Of a DNA stretch of 64,000 nucleotides, positions 48,501 through 58,435 are shown piece by piece. The position numbers and the translations under genes are program-made. Origin of the DNA: Citrus sinensis. Its lineage: Eukaryota; Streptophyta; Magnoliopsida; Sapindales; Rutaceae. Location: the NCBI RefSeq assembly GCF_022201045.2, contig NC_068562.1:806001-870000 (forward strand), given 5' to 3'. The notes beneath the pieces were generated by a model. The model worked only from the letters and a program-made list of their open reading frames with translations, made no database searches and had not been told where the DNA came from. Positions within the stretch are counted from its first letter, which is position 1, and each line of letters starts with the position of its first letter.

Positions 48501-48714
48501 AAGAGAGTGAAATGTAAAGTTATTTTTGGTTAATTAATAATCTTTTAAATGAAAAAGTTTAGATTAATTAAGTAAATACATGCAATGATTGGGATAAGGC
48601 TCATTCAGTCCTCTTTTAGTTGTCACTTTATTTTTTATTGTTCAATAAAAATTTCCTCCGTCCCGCTGAGGCTTGCTTAGAAAAGGGAGAAAAAAAAAGT
48701 GAATGCATGCCATG

Positions 48715-48749
<35 letters not shown>

Positions 48750-49152
48750 GGCTGAATTAAAAAAATATTTCCATCAATGAGTTTAGACCAGAGGAAGAGA
48801 AATGTTCAGACTCTGGTCCTACAGAAAATTGAATTAATTATATATTTACTTATCAAATACCTATAAGGTCTGATGGAATAACTCCATTGGAAAATCTTCC
48901 TGTTGCAATTTTTCCTTTAAAATCTCTTCCATACGGGGGAAAATTGCACTTGATAATAGTTTTGATGTTATTGTTGTTGCCCGGATCCGCTATTGAATCT
49001 CCGAACACAAAAACTGCCGGCACCGATTCATTTTTGTTTTGGGTTGCTCCATCTCCATTTTCAGAGAAATATATGAATAGAAGAAAAAAGAAAATTATAA
49101 TTGAAAAAGAAGGGGTGGACAAAGAAGTAGGGTTTTGAGAAAGAAGCTTCAT
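45570..49152 (-). CDS. GDSL esterase/lipase, EXL3-like, secreted
   Basis: Five exons: 48861-49152, 48353-48483, 47985-48218, 46291-46546 and 45570-45766. Phases close to 369 aa, the usual length for plant GDSL lipases. The enzyme hydrolyses acyl esters and is probably apoplastic. The N-terminal signal peptide has a hydrophobic core around [14 protein letters not shown]. Block I is [15 protein letters not shown], with the nucleophile Ser in GDS. Block II is [13 protein letters not shown]. Block III is [14 protein letters not shown], with Asp where many relatives have the oxyanion Asn, which I believe is usual in EXL proteins. Block V is [12 protein letters not shown] with the Asp-x-x-His pair. 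The start at 49152 follows a 22-base A tract. Intron 3 (1.4 kb) carries a MITE inside a tandem duplication. The gene is convergent with the F-box gene, 477 bp apart. Confidence 0.94.
46833..47592. repeat. Direct duplication of about 170 bp in GDSL intron 3, split by a MITE
   Basis: Arm 1 (46833-47004) and arm 2 (47415-47592) share 'actagatatc', 'aagttatttcttatca', 'gtagatagttgctcgtgcta' and 'agctaataaactgc'. The MITE at 47005-47416 sits exactly between the arms. Confidence 0.8.
47005..47416 (+). mobile_element. Tourist-like MITE, copy 2
   Basis: A 412-bp element with TAG on both sides (47002-47004, 47417-47419). The left end reads GGCTCCTTTGGTAC; the right, reverse-complemented, reads GTGTCTGTTTGGTA. 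The body is related to 8460-8841 and 52778-53194. It lies in GDSL intron 3. Confidence 0.7.
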
Positions 49153-51532
49153 TGTTTTTTTTTTTTTTTTTTTTTTCAAGGAATGTTAGCAAGCAATTTT
49201 AGAAGCAAAATCGATAAATTGGATTCAGTATGCAACATAGAGGTAGTGAAGATCGATTATTTATTGGACTCAAAAAGGTTGTACTTGTTGGATACACTGT
49301 GGTGGTAGCTGGCAGGTTCGTAATTAATTTGGGAAAAGCCACTGATTGTTCTTCTATATCAATCAAGAAAATGAAAATGTAAGAGTTCCTATTTTATCTA
49401 ATCGTTACATATCATACATGCATGCTTTAAAATGTGAACACAGTGAACAACAGTTTTAGTTAATTTTCCAGGAAATAATTTTTGAGAATCACATTCGTGA
49501 TTTGAGATGCACAAGTAAGCACACGTATATCCTCATCTTTTAGCAATCATTTAATGAGGTCGGCCGCGGGTAGGACTTCATATCCGCTTATTTACTAATC
49601 ACTGTGCTTGTATTTTAATAAGCTTCTTATTCTCCACCTCGTAATATTTCTAAGTTTTTTTGTTTTAATACACGAAATGATATCCATTGATAAAAGATTA
49701 AGTCCTTGAATCGGGTTGTAAAGCTTGATTGATAAAATCTTTTGTTGGGGTACAAGATGATTCTGGTCTAATTATAAATTAAACTATTATTATTAGATTA
49801 GGTAATTCACAAAAAAAAAAAATTATTTTTTAACTTAAGAAAGATCAAACTTCCAACAAATTATCTACATGCTAAAGTAGCAACAAATAACTTTAGATAA
49901 TTGAAATATAAAATATTTTTAATTTGAAAAAGTATGAACACAAAACTAAGTCATCGATGATTGGGTGTTTGTCAATAATTAATAATAAAATTAATTAATG
50001 TCATATAAATGACAACAAATAATTGATGGCATATCAATGGTGTTACAAATTAAGTATTTCAACTGAATAAACATAACATTGTTGTAAAAAGAATGAAATT
50101 CCTTTTGAACTTTGAGAAGAGTACGCTACCTAGCTTGTGTTAGAGGCTTATTAATTTTAAGGTTTATATCAATTGATTTTTACTAGGAACGAGGACCTTA
50201 ATTTGGCATCATGGTTCAACCTATTCAGTGGTTGTTGACGTAGAAATCTGATCAACTAAAAGAATAAATAAATGAGATGATATAATAAACGCGACATATA
50301 ATTTAATACAGTTTATACTACGGTGTCTTATCCCTTTGTACTGAGAGAGACATTTTATATATAACCCTCCACTGATAATATGAAATTCAAATTCAAATTC
50401 CTTTTAGTTGTCAATATCATATATGCAATGCAACGGCAACCATAAAATTTCACATAATACATTCATAATTTGTCTACATACGATCATAAATAATTCAACG
50501 GTTGATTGCAACATAGCTATATTCATGCACTTAAGAAGCAGCTTATGATTATTTGTTTATTTATTTTGTTTTAATTACAATACACCCCACCTTTTCTCAA
50601 TCCTGAACTAAATGTATCTTATTGGCCTCCGGTCTCTTACTTCAATAGTTCAATGTAGGAGATAAACAGTTTGCGGTGTCCTTCGGAAATTAAGCAATTT
50701 ACTTGTAATGGAATAATGGATCATTTTTCTTTGTGCATACGTGTGGCTTCCCCAATTATCACAACCCCCCAAAAAACATGAATCTTCCCATCAGCTTTCA
50801 CAAGTGAAATCGTGTCAACAAGTGAATGGAATTGAATTGTAAAAGGTGTTTTTTTTTTCTTCATGACGAAATCTGATGAGTCTTGTTCTAAGTCGTTTTC
50901 TAACACATAATTTATATTTGATAATATTAAAAACATGAACCCCCCAACTGCTTTTTTCTTTTCTTAATTATTATATCTATAATAATTATTAATTATTAAA
51001 TTTATTGCAAGGGCCGAGGGACCATCCCATCCTCATTTATAGAAGCACATGCTAGGTTATCAAACTATATATTTTGGATTATTTTATTATGATTGAAGGG
51101 CCCATGTAGATTGTTATTAAGTCCTCCATCTGTTTTTATGGATTCTGGAACTATATTTGGGTCCAAGTGAGTTCTCTTTTTTTTTTTTTAATATCCCAAT
51201 CCAGCCCATTTACTTTCATTCCTTAGTCCCCACCTTATCAAAGTGTTGCATTTGCTTTTGAAATAGTTAAATAGTTAATGCGTGCTGCTCAAAGCAAGGG
51301 TCCACTGGGGTTCCCCCACGAGGGACGACGTGTGCCTTCCAGATTCTTCCACGTACTCCTTCCTAGTCACAAGTGTCAGTATGCGACGCAACTTACACTC
51401 TCATCTTTCATCTTTTAAGTCATTAATATATATCTCCTTCAAATGATTAATGATGTCCTAGCATTAGCGACGAAGTCGTCGACAATCGCCTTTCTCAGAA
51501 TCACTTCTGGGTACTCCTTGTTTGCCGTAATA
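49153..51532. other. Divergent intergenic region between GDSL and HIPP genes
   Basis: The left part should be the GDSL promoter, with a T tract (A on the coding strand) at 49155-49176 directly before the start codon. The right part is the HIPP promoter, with a GC-richer block at 51290-51400 that includes 'ttccagattcttccacg', which resembles heat-shock and ABRE-type sites. No gene is seen in between. Confidence 0.45.
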
Positions 51533-52367
51533 ATGGGTTTCTTGGAATACGTTTCTGAACTCTGTGACTTTGAGTCCCGCTGGCATTCCCATCGCAAACT
51601 CAAAAAGCGCAAGCAATTACAGGTAAAACAAATAAATGTTGTACCAAACATGCATTATTTTTTCAAGTAAAATAAGCAGTTACGGCAGTTTAAGTTTCCA
51701 GCGTACATTATTGATTAGGAAGTGCTTTTGCTGCCGTCAAAAAGTAAGAACTCCCATCCCTTCAAAGAAATTAAGCATTAGTTTAAGGCTAATGCTAAGC
51801 TTTAGCTTAGCTAGAAGTACGTACGTAGAATGTTTTAATTACAAGTAAGTCCTGGAAAATATGCATGCAGCGGGCGAGTTAATTTCCTTATTTCTGTATT
51901 AAAGAAAAATGTTGTTTCAATCCCGCGGACGAACGTAGAACGTTGTTTTAACTCGTGTGAGATATATTAATATACATCAGACGGTGGAGATAAAGATCAA
52001 AATGGACTGCGAGGGCTGTGAGAGAAGAGTCAAGAAGTCAGTGGAAGGAATGAAAGGTGTGACGCAAGTTGAAGTGGACCCCAAGCAGAGCAAGTTGACG
52101 GTGATCGGCTACGTGGACCCGGATAAAGTTTTGGAACGTGTCAGACATCGAACGGGAAAGAAGGCTGAGTTCTGGCCTTATGTGCCCTACGACGTCGTGC
52201 CTCGTCCGTATGCCCCGGAAGCGTATGATAAGAAGGCCCCACCTGGGTACGTGCGAAACGTGCTGGACAACCCGGTGGCCGCCCCTCTCGCGCGCGCCAG
52301 CTCGTTCGAGGTCAAGTACACCACCGCTTTCAGTGATGAGAACCCGAATGCCTGTGCTGTAATGTGA
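51533..52367 (+). CDS. HIPP27: Heavy-metal-associated isoprenylated plant protein (HIPP27-like)
   Basis: Two exons: 51533-51622 and 51981-52367, joined in phase 0 (KQLQ|TVEIK), giving 158 aa. The N-terminus MGFLEYVSELCDFES and a Lys/Arg patch (HRKLKKRKQLQ) match the HIPP20-27 group. One HMA domain, residues about 31-95, has the metal-binding MDCEGC core (C-x2-C), followed by SVEGMKGVTQVEVDPKQSKL and VIGYVDPDKVLERV. The conserved FWPYVPYDVV and YDKKAPPGYVRNV segments follow. The protein ends CAVM, a CaaX box for farnesylation, so membrane association is expected. HIPPs are linked to Cd/Cu/Zn handling and pathogen responses. The start at 51533 is chosen over upstream in-frame codons because MGF-x-x-x-VSELCDF matches the family. 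Confidence 0.94.
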
Positions 52368-52777
52368 TAGATTGTGTTACAAATACTGCTTTGTGCTTTC
52401 CTCTAATGTGTGTTGTTGTAATCTCATCGCATGTATTATTACGTCCGTACTACATGCATCCTACTCGGTGCGAAAAGTAGTGTTCTTGCTTGTAAAAATT
52501 GGTTGTGGAATATCAATCAAATATCATGGATGCTAGCCTTTTTAGAAATCCAAGTTGCTTTATTAAATTGTCCATGGTCTTTGACAAATTAGAATTGACG
52601 GTATGTCACTGAACAATCATTCATTTACGTAAAGATTTTACACATTTAATTTCTTTTGGACGACTGCATATATATATATATATATTGCATAGGGTCGTTG
52701 TGATATCAATTTCTTATCCACATGCATCAAGTTTGAGCAATATAAACTTTGCTAATTTAGTTTGAGATTATCTCTTA
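52368..52777. other. HIPP 3' flank
   Basis: Probable 3' UTR followed by spacer with a short (AT)n run at 52670-52685. No gene is seen. Confidence 0.45.
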
Positions 52778-53194
52778 GGTTTCGATTGGTACATTTTTTT
52801 AAATAGAGTTTACTTAAGTAAAGCTTTTACAAATTAAGTTTTTATTTAAAAAAATTTAATTATTTGGTTGTCAATGAGAATTTTTAATAAAAATTTATGA
52901 AATTACTTTAATGGGGAAGTTTTTTAAAATTTTGTTGTGAAAAAAGTAAAATAAAATTGTCAAATAAATAGATGATATTTTAAATATTTTAACATAAAAA
53001 AAAAACTTTGCAACCTCTACGGTTCTACTCCTAAAAGCCCAAAATTTGAGTTTTTGCTAATAGAGGCAAAATTGCTTGTTTAAAATTTGAAAGTTCTACT
53101 AAAAAAAATTAAACAACAACAAAAATTATGATACGAGCTTATGTGATTAAATAAATATTTATGACCATTAGATAAAATCATACCAAATATGTAC
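52778..53194 (+). mobile_element. Tourist-like MITE, copy 3
   Basis: A 417-bp element with TTA flanks (52775-52777, 53195-53197). The left end reads GGTTTCGATTGGTAC; the right, reverse-complemented, reads GTACATATTTGGTATG. The interior corresponds to copy 2 in the same orientation. Confidence 0.72.
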
Positions 53195-53197
53195 TTA

Positions 53198-53935
53198 ATA
53201 TTATAAAAAAAAGAAATGGTAAAGAGAAGAATAACAATCCTTCATAAAATGAAAAAATAAATACGAAAAAATAAATATAAGATTTAAGTTTAGTAAGAGA
53301 CTCGTTAAATAAAGAGAGATAAAGAGAATACTCCAATGTTATCGAGAAAACACTAAAGAGAAAATGGTAAAGGAAATCACCGGTTTTTTTTAATGAAATC
53401 TTATATGTCATTTATTTTTTTGATAATAGCTAATAAAATTTCTGACAGTATAATTTTATATTATTATTCTTATTTTAAATATATTTTTATTCACATTTAT
53501 TATAAGTTAAAAATCATATAATTAAAAATTAAAGTTAAAAATTTTAAGAACATAAAATAAGAAATATTATATTTTGATGTAAATAAAAAATAATAATAAG
53601 ATATTTTTCTTATTTTTTGTTATTTTTAAAATTTTTTATAATAAATATATTTTACATTTTAAAGATAAATTATCAATTAAATAACTCATTTCTCTTTTTT
53701 TTTTTAAATTTTTTTATGTCATAAATTTTTTTAAATCTTATGAATAGAAATTAAATAGTATATATTAATTTCATTAAAGAAATCGCCCCATTATAAATAT
53801 TGTACTGACAAACGCGCCCTTAAATTGGACGGGGAATGACAAATAATAAAGCTCATGGCAGGAGTGCAGTCCCTCGCGTTACCAAACGGACCCCAAACTA
53901 AAGCAAATTTTGTGGAGGGACGAATGCAAAAGAAT
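53198..53935. other. Very AT-rich spacer
   Basis: No gene is seen. Long A/T tracts up to about 53780, then GC-richer promoter sequence. Confidence 0.45.
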
Positions 53936-54003
53936 CTTCCACGTGTAGCACATTCTTGTTACCAATCACCCAACGGTGGGCTGCCGCAATCCGTCTATAA
54001 ATA
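53936..54003 (+). promoter_or_regulatory. Core promoter of the lysine-rich protein gene
   Basis: A CACGTG G-box core (53940-53945), a CCAAT motif near 53962 and TATAAATA (53996-54003) line up within 70 bp, about 275 bp before the ATG. Transcription would start near 54030. Confidence 0.65.
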
Positions 54004-54082
54004 CCCCTCTACAAGCTGTAAATGAACCTTCGCTCTACGTCGAAGTTTCCCTTTCGACTGGGGATATAATTTCTCGTCTTGT

Positions 54083-54235
54083 CAAACCCTAACCCTAACA
54101 CTAATTTTCTCATCTTTATTTCTACTGCCGTAATCAAATTTGGCGGGAATATCGTATGGTTCTTTACTAAACCGAACGTCAAACCCTAGCTACGGTCTTT
54201 TGGACGTTTAAATTTACGGTTTAAGCTAGGGTTTG
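54083..54235 (+). promoter_or_regulatory. Telo-box, E2F-like site and inverted repeat in the leader
   Basis: AAACCCTAACCCTAAC begins at 54084 (telo-box, common in genes for growth and translation). TTTGGCGGGAA (54139-54149) matches the E2F consensus. CAAACCCTAGCT (54180-54191) and AGCTAGGGTTTG (54224-54235) form a perfect 12-bp inverted repeat around a 32-nt loop, and the right arm ends 42 nt before the ATG. Confidence 0.65.
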
Positions 54236-54277
54236 ATTGTATTCTTTTTTATCAGATCCTGTTTTGCGAATAGAGCT

Positions 54278-57200
54278 ATGTCTCGGTGTTTCCCGTATCC
54301 TCCTCCTGGATACGCAAGGAATGGTATTCGCGATGAGGCTCTGGCCGAATCTATTAAGGTTTGTTTGATTCAGCATTCGTGGATTCGATGCTGTGTTGGG
54401 TGTTTGGCGTTGTGAGCAAGTGACGTGTTCGGTTACGAATCTTCTGATTGTGATGCTGATTTGAATGTATTGAACTTTTGTTTAAAACTTCCACTTGAAA
54501 ATAAAAGAAAAAGAAAAGGGACCACATTTCTTTTGTTCAAGAACTCGGGATTAGATATATTTTTGTTAGAACTTTGCCCAATCTGGTAGGGGTCGTTACT
54601 TTTATCTTTCTTTTCCAGTGTACGATTTGATTCCCACTCATCCAATATTTTCCGGGTTTCTGTTTGATATGGCTCAAACAGCCGAACGAAGAAAATGACA
54701 TTTTGTCTACACATCTTTATTAAAATTGACATATGTAAAACCCAATTTTTCAATGTATATTTTCTTTGGACCAATTTTGACAACACGGCGTACTCTCTTT
54801 ACTCAAATAATAGAGCTTAAACTTTTTCACTGAACGTCCTATTGGAAAAATCCCTTGCTGGCTAGACTGCAGTGTGGCAATCTTTCGGATGATACAAAAT
54901 TTTATCATGAATTTTGATTATTGTTTTGTGATTGATTGATTCTTTGTTGTTTCTCGTAGACTAATATTGATCAACCATTAGAAGCTGAACACAGTCATGT
55001 GCTTGGTATTAATTTTGTTCTTGGGTATTGTTGCATTGTAAGAACTTGGGAAGGGCTAACTGTAGGGTGTCTTGATTCCATTTCTATGTCAGGGGTTCCT
55101 TGGGAGTTGGAGCTCTGTTCCTGGTTCACCAGGTTTCAGTACAAACCAATATTAACATGTTATCTACACATGTATATCACTTAATTGGGTTATATGTCAC
55201 TGATGCTTTTGATGGTTCAAAGCTACTAGATGCCTGAGTACTTGTTGTATGCCCTGAGTGGTAGGTGAAAGTATTTCATATTAGCTATGTGCTCTTTTTT
55301 GTTCTTTGAGTGCAACATTCTTTGCATGGAACATAATCCTGTTGAAGCTGCCTTGGTGGTGAAATGGTAGACACGCGAGATCTGAAATCTCGTGCTGAAG
55401 AGCGTGGAGGTTCAAGTCCTCTTCAAGGCATAATGTTGAGAGTACTAATTGCATTTTATTCTTTTTTATATTTTTATCGGTCATTTTTGTGTAGAATGGA
55501 GCTCCTGGAGCTCCAGTATCGCTTAACCTGTTGAATATAACAAATAATGGTAGCGATCCATTTCTAGCAATGGACATCGAACTAGTTTATAAACTAGTAG
55601 AAATCAGTTAGCCAAAACATTCTGGCTCTTTCTCTTATATGTGGTTGGTAATTGCAGTCAAGAACAGTCTGAAGACAATTTTATGACGAACTGTCTGGAG
55701 TCACGAGGCTAGTCTCTTATACTTGCCTTTGTTTTTGATTAATTGTTGCAGAGCCATTAGTGTGTTTTTCGGCCAACGATAGATGGACTCTCTTCTAGCT
55801 CTTCCTTGGGAAGTTACATAGTCATGTCAGATAATCAAAGTTGATATCAGCGCCAGCATTTGAATAATACTTTGAATTGTTTTAGTCTTACTCATGGTAT
55901 ATACATATCCACTGGAGTAACTTTTAACAACTTCACACTAATTGGAATTTTTGGAGATCTATGTCCGCTACTAATTTTCCGTGAACACTAATATTGTATG
56001 TATTGTTATCCCTATGCCCTTGTTACCAAGATCTTTGAAGTTTATTTCTCCTCTCTTTTTGCTTGGATATGCTTGCAGACTTTGACGTTGCACTTGCTTG
56101 CTTGTTTTGTATTAGCATCTCTCTTTTCTGTTACATGCTTTTGCTTGCTTGTTTTGAGTATTCATATCTCAGTAATTCTCAAATTGATGGCTGTTCTTGT
56201 GATTTGAAGCTCCAAAGAGAAGGACAGAAGGCCAAGAAAGAAAAAAAGAAAGAGAAGAAACGAGAGAAAAGAGAAAAGGGGAAGACCCGGGGAGGTGGAG
56301 ATATTGAAAGTAAGAAGCACAGTCATAAGAAAAGGCGCAAGGATGAAAGGAGCAAAGAAGATCAGAAAGGAGGAGAACTTCAAAAGAGAACAGAAAATGA
56401 AATAGAACAAATTGAGAAGAGTAGTCTTACTGAAGAACGTGGGCATCCAGTTGGATCGCAGGCCTCCTCTGACAGCACTCTTAACAGTAACAAAAGACAG
56501 AAGTTGAGCTCGCCCCCCAATGGTAGGCATAATGCTGGTGAGTGTTTTTGTCCTTTTCCCTTTCCTGGGCAAGGCTGTTTACTTGTTGGGTTTGTTTGAT
56601 ACACATCGGCACTTATGTACTTTCTTCAAATTCTAATTATTAATGTGAAGGAAGCATTATTCGGATCCGGTTGCCTGCTCAAAGGCACAGAGATCCAGAA
56701 GTGCTACCCCTCAGGGAACAGCCTTGCCTTGCTCCGGGAAGGTCTGATGATGCCTCAGTTCAAGTGATGCATGAACCTGCTCCTATACCAAGCAGAGAAG
56801 GGGTAGAAAATCCTTGTTCTGCTTCCGGAAAGATGTGTCCAGAATTTGCTATGAGGCTAAGCAAAAAAAACCCCTGCCTTGTTCCTGGAAGGATTGAGGA
56901 TGCCTCTATTCAACTGATGCATGAACCTGTTCCTAGATCAGGCGGAGGAGTAGTAGAAAATCCTTGTTCCACTTCCAGAAAGATGTGCCCGGAACATGCT
57001 GTAAGGCTATGCAAAGAAAAGCCCCGCCGCCCCACTGCAGTATCTGAAAGTTCCAAAAAGCCCCACCTGTCTACTGGGGATTCTGAGTGTTATTCTCAAA
57101 TGGCTGAGACATCGGTGCCATCTAAATTCTGTGGCAGTTGTTCTCCTCTATTAGCATTGAAGTTCCTAGATGTCATTGAGAACTGGGTTCCACCTCCAAT

Positions 57201-57390
57201 GCCAAGTGACAGTAACGACTTTGGTGATCAGGAATGGCTATTTGTGACAAAACAGAGAAGCAGGGATAAAAGGTGTGATTTGGATAGTGTAGGTGTAACC
57301 ACAAGTCATGCAAACACAACTACTTGGCCACGCGTTTGTTACTTGCCTGAGGCTGATGTATATGCATTGCCATTCACCGTGCCGTTCTGA
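54278..57390 (+). CDS. Lysine-rich, plant-specific protein of unknown function
   Basis: Three exons: 54278-54358, 56210-56537 and 56651-57390. Phases close to 382 aa. I do not know its function. The N-terminus MSRCFPYPPPGYARNG is shared with plant proteins annotated only as 'DNA ligase-like' or 'myb-like protein X' (for example, from memory, At1g75860). Exon 2 encodes a block of alternating Lys and Glu/Arg (KKEKKKEKKREKREKGK) with several potential nuclear localisation signals and a long charged helix. Exon 3 has two tandem 50-residue repeats, then a conserved-looking end with LLALKFLDVIENWVPPPMPS, DQEWLF and a YLPEADVYALPFTVPF finish. No catalytic motif is visible. Nuclear localisation is inference. 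Intron 1 is 1.85 kb and holds a plastid-tRNA-like insertion. Confidence 0.88.
55350..55430 (+). pseudogene. Plastid trnL-CAA-like insertion, altered anticodon loop
   Basis: 81 bases fold as a long-variable-arm tRNA. They agree almost throughout with plastid tRNA-Leu(CAA), as I remember it: GCCTTGGTGGTGAAATGG, the D arm, the variable arm and GTTCAAGTCCTCTTCAAGGC. The anticodon loop reads TCTGAAA instead of the plastid CTCAAAA. The triplet is therefore TGA and the invariant T33 is C, which makes function unlikely. Short flanks ('gttgaagct' before; 'taatgttgagagta' after) also resemble the plastid neighbourhood, so this is a small plastid-to-nucleus transfer in an intron. Confidence 0.75.
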
Positions 57391-58435
57391 AATTCTTCTC
57401 TGAAAAGAAGATAAGCTGGGAGGCAAGATAAGGAGGCTGGTAAAGCTGCACTGCATTGTTTATTCCAGTGCCAGAAAGTGAGAAAAGTTTGTTTCGTTTC
57501 CAGCTTGGGGTAACTTCTTGTGCGGGAAGATAGTTGTAGTGAAAGTTGTTAGAAATTGATGATATAACTTCTTTCATGGAGGGAACAAAAAATCGTGTAC
57601 CACAGCTTCATTTTTTCTTATTTGAAAAAAAAAAAAAATAAAATAAGAATCTTATAGCATTTCAGAAATTTAGGTAATGTGTAAGGTTTCGATTTTTGCA
57701 GAAGGCTTGGACGATCTTGTAAGACTGCCTCTGAACCAGGGCTAAGCAAAGAAGGTACCTGGCTCCTAAAATGAAGAGATAGGAATGGTCTGGTCTGGTC
57801 TGGTAGTAGGAGAGGAGTAACCGTGTGTGTAGAAGAATCATGCGTGTGATGCTCCAGTTTTTGTTTTAATAAATTGGTGAAACGGTGCTTATGCATGTTT
57901 GTTCAATGGAGAAGGAGATTTGTATTTAAATATTAATTTTGAATAGAGCAAATAAATATTGTCAATATATTTTCCTTAACGTAGACAATTGAATGTCCAA
58001 AACCCCGAAGGCATTCAATGGCCTGCTATTTTCCTTCATTTTTACCACCGTGTTAAGAGAATATTGATATATTGCCACAAATTTCTCAGGCTTGTGCATT
58101 ATTTAATTAGCTTTTGAATGATTTTGTTGCCCACATTAATAGAGAAGATACAAATTTACTTTTATATAAATAAGTTGGGAGGAAAAATGAGTCCCAATAT
58201 TCCATGCTTTCAATTTACCGAATACCTTGAAAAGGTGGAATTTAACAACTTCATAAGAAATTAGTATAAAGTACAATTTGGCGTAAAGTACACGACCCAG
58301 AATCAACGGTCTAAGATTTATTCAGAGCTTACACGTCAAGCGCACAAGATCACGCCGATCCAGAGCGTCTAAAGGCAATTGAGGATCTTACTACGTATCA
58401 AGTCAAAACGCAACCTCGTTAACGAGAGAGAGAGA
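57391..58435. other. 3' flank of the lysine-rich gene and VPS35 promoter
   Basis: Probable 3' UTR to about 57900, then promoter and leader of VPS35. A GA-rich leader (gagagagagagaa) lies directly before the start. No other gene is seen. Confidence 0.45.

Noticed and set aside
52138-52362. Second plus-strand frame inside HIPP exon 2.
   Set aside because: It is an out-of-frame shadow. The HMA and CaaX motifs are in the other frame.
56162-56604. Minus-strand frames opposite the lysine-rich exon.
   Set aside because: They are Phe/Leu-rich complements of Lys/Glu codons, a typical shadow effect.
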